Source: JBAXXL01 sp038206725 (GTDB lineage Bacteria; Bacteroidota; Ignavibacteria; Kapaibacteriales; UBA2268). From it: 64,000 bases of DNA. Positions 62,927 to 64,000 of this stretch are shown piece after piece. The DNA lies in NCBI GenBank assembly GCA_038206725.1, contig JBBRAO010000015.1:1-64000 (forward strand), given 5' to 3'. The notes under the pieces were generated by a model. The model saw only the letters and a list, made by a program, of their open reading frames with translations, was not told where the DNA came from and did no database searches. Numbering within the stretch: position 1 is the first letter of the stretch; each line of letters begins with the position of its first letter. A program made the translations under genes and the position numbers.

Positions 62927-64000
62927 ATGGAAAAATTGAACATATTGGTCGTTAATTGGCAATGTATTAAAAACCCCAGCGGTGGTGGTGCGGAGGTTCA
63001 TTTTCACGAAATCTTCAAGCGCATTGCGGCGATGGGGCATAATGTAACGTTGTTCTGCTCTATGTTCCCCGGTGCTGAAGCGGAGGAAATGATTGATGGA
63101 ATACGCACCATAAGGAAAGGTTCGCGAAGCCTGTTCAATTTTTATGTGAAAAGCGAATATAGAACGCGTTTTTCAAAAGAACATTATGATATTATAATTG
63201 ATGATATCAATAAAATACCGTTTTATATGACCCGCTACGTGAAAGAACCACTTTTAGCGATTAGCCATCATTTCTTTGGCAAGAGTATTTTCCGCGAAGC
63301 GAGATTTGTAAGCGCGATATATGTTTATTTAGCTGAAAAATTGGTGGATGTATACTATAACAAAGCTCCGTTTGTTGTAGTCAGCCAAAGCACATTGGAC
63401 GAATTTGTAAGCAGGGGTTTCGATAGTAATAAGTTCTCAATTGTTCATAATGCCATTGAACAAAAAGATTTTCCAATGGGTGGCTGTGAAAAAAGCCCCA
63501 ATCCGGTGATAACTTATTTTGGGAGATTGAAAAAATACAAAAGTCCTGACCATCTGCTCAGAGCCTTCGCAATAGTCAGCCCAAGCTTTCCGACAGCGGA
63601 ATTACATATCATAGGACGCGGCGATTTCCGTCCGCAGATGGAGAAATTAGTCCGCGAATTGGGAATTACTGAAAAAACAACCTTCTTCGGTTTTGTATCG
63701 GATGAGGAGAAAAAACGACTATTATCGCTATCGCATTGCGTTGTTAATACTTCAATGAAAGAGGGGTGGGGGATAACCAACATCGAAGCTAACGCCTGCC
63801 GTACGCTGACCATATCGGCGGATGTGCCCGGTTTGCGCGATTCTGTTTTGAACGGTGTTTCCGGTTTGTTATATAAATATGGCGATGTTGCAGCCCTTGC
63901 AGAAAAAATCCACGAAGTCCTAAGCTCCGAAGAGCGCTTGAATCATCTATCTGAAGGAGCAGTGCGATGGGCTTCAGAATTCTCGTGGGATGAATCGGCT
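62927..64000 (+). CDS. GT4-family glycosyltransferase, 3' end outside the window
   Basis: The reading frame is open from the ATG at 62927 to the window edge (358 codons, no stop), so the gene is truncated only by the window. The start MEKLNILVVNWQCIKNPSGGGAEVHFHEI is the typical GT4 donor-side opening with the GGGAE loop. Later it has VVSQST, NAIEQKDF, FGRLKKYKSPDHLLRAF and the retaining signature MKEGWGITNIEANACRT, with GLRDSV following. It likely builds a surface polysaccharide, O-antigen or glycolipid. It is eight bases after dxs. Donor and acceptor are unknown. Confidence 0.9.
   Translation, partial: MEKLNILVVNWQCIKNPSGGGAEVHFHEIFKRIAAMGHNVTLFCSMFPGAEAEEMIDGIRTIRKGSRSLFNFYVKSEYRTRFSKEHYDIIIDDINKIPFYMTRYVKEPLLAISHHFFGKSIFREARFVSAIYVYLAEKLVDVYYNKAPFVVVSQSTLDEFVSRGFDSNKFSIVHNAIEQKDFPMGGCEKSPNPVITYFGRLKKYKSPDHLLRAFAIVSPSFPTAELHIIGRGDFRPQMEKLVRELGITEKTTFFGFVSDEEKKRLLSLSHCVVNTSMKEGWGITNIEANACRTLTISADVPGLRDSVLNGVSGLLYKYGDVAALAEKIHEVLSSEERLNHLSEGAVRWASEFSWDESA

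Overview
This is an AT-rich stretch of a bacterial chromosome. It fits a free-living member of the Bacteroidota/Chlorobiota group, and the gene style recalls the Kapabacteria/Ignavibacteria side of it; that placement is inference. The evidence is threefold. At least six very large secreted multidomain proteins end in a type IX secretion (T9SS, Por-type) sorting tail. A Bacteroidota-type promoter core TAnnTTTG recurs 23-80 bases before many start codons. Housekeeping genes of this group (tyrS, asnS, ackA, hslU, gcvT, ribF, truB, rbfA, panB, dxs) are mixed with TonB-dependent uptake and VPS10/BNR-type proteins. No T9SS machinery and no cas genes lie in the window.

Layout. 1-575: end of a CRISPR array with 36-base repeats and 30-base spacers, repeat type like type II-C; it continues off the left edge. 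759-5236: tyrS and a glycosyltransferase (minus), asnS and an RRM RNA-binding protein (plus). 5674-29923: a secretome block of five giant or large plus-strand genes (beta-helix/Ig protein, BNR/fibronectin protein, subtilisin-like protease, a 2199-residue fibronectin-repeat protein and its shorter C-terminal paralogue), interrupted by ackA and by two intergenic regions rich in palindromes. 30130-42020: hslU, an acyl-CoA dehydrogenase, a second S8 protease, a PTR1-like reductase - mtaB run, thyX with a small secreted protein, gcvT, a predicted outer-membrane barrel and a TPR-LRR secreted protein. 42131-44991: minus-strand run panB-rbfA-truB-ribF. 45053-48694: a T9SS cargo with an IgGFc-binding-like head. 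48834-54579: yqeY, then a TPP riboswitch controlling a TonB receptor, thiamine pyrophosphokinase and a sodium:solute symporter, with a MITE-like element and a thiamine-binding-family protein just beyond. 54658-56165: an MlaF-like ATPase, a lone nuoC and a tandem pair of identical tRNA-Thr(TGT) genes. 56501-64000: outer-membrane barrel, VPS10/sortilin-like protein, dxs and the start of a second glycosyltransferase.

How the parts work together. The clearest single system is thiamine salvage: riboswitch, outer-membrane receptor, inner-membrane symporter in the place usually held by PnuT, kinase making TPP, and possibly a small thiamine-binding protein. A second theme is folate one-carbon use: ThyX, a PTR1-like pteridine reductase, GcvT and PanB. 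The rest is general housekeeping plus a surface/secreted protein repertoire that grows by domain duplication. I did not find a clearly new defence or mobile system; the least explained items are the CRISPR array polarity, the dispersed palindromes, the 116-base inverted-repeat element, the hairpin/T-run before the RRM gene, and an unnamed module shared by T9SS cargos.
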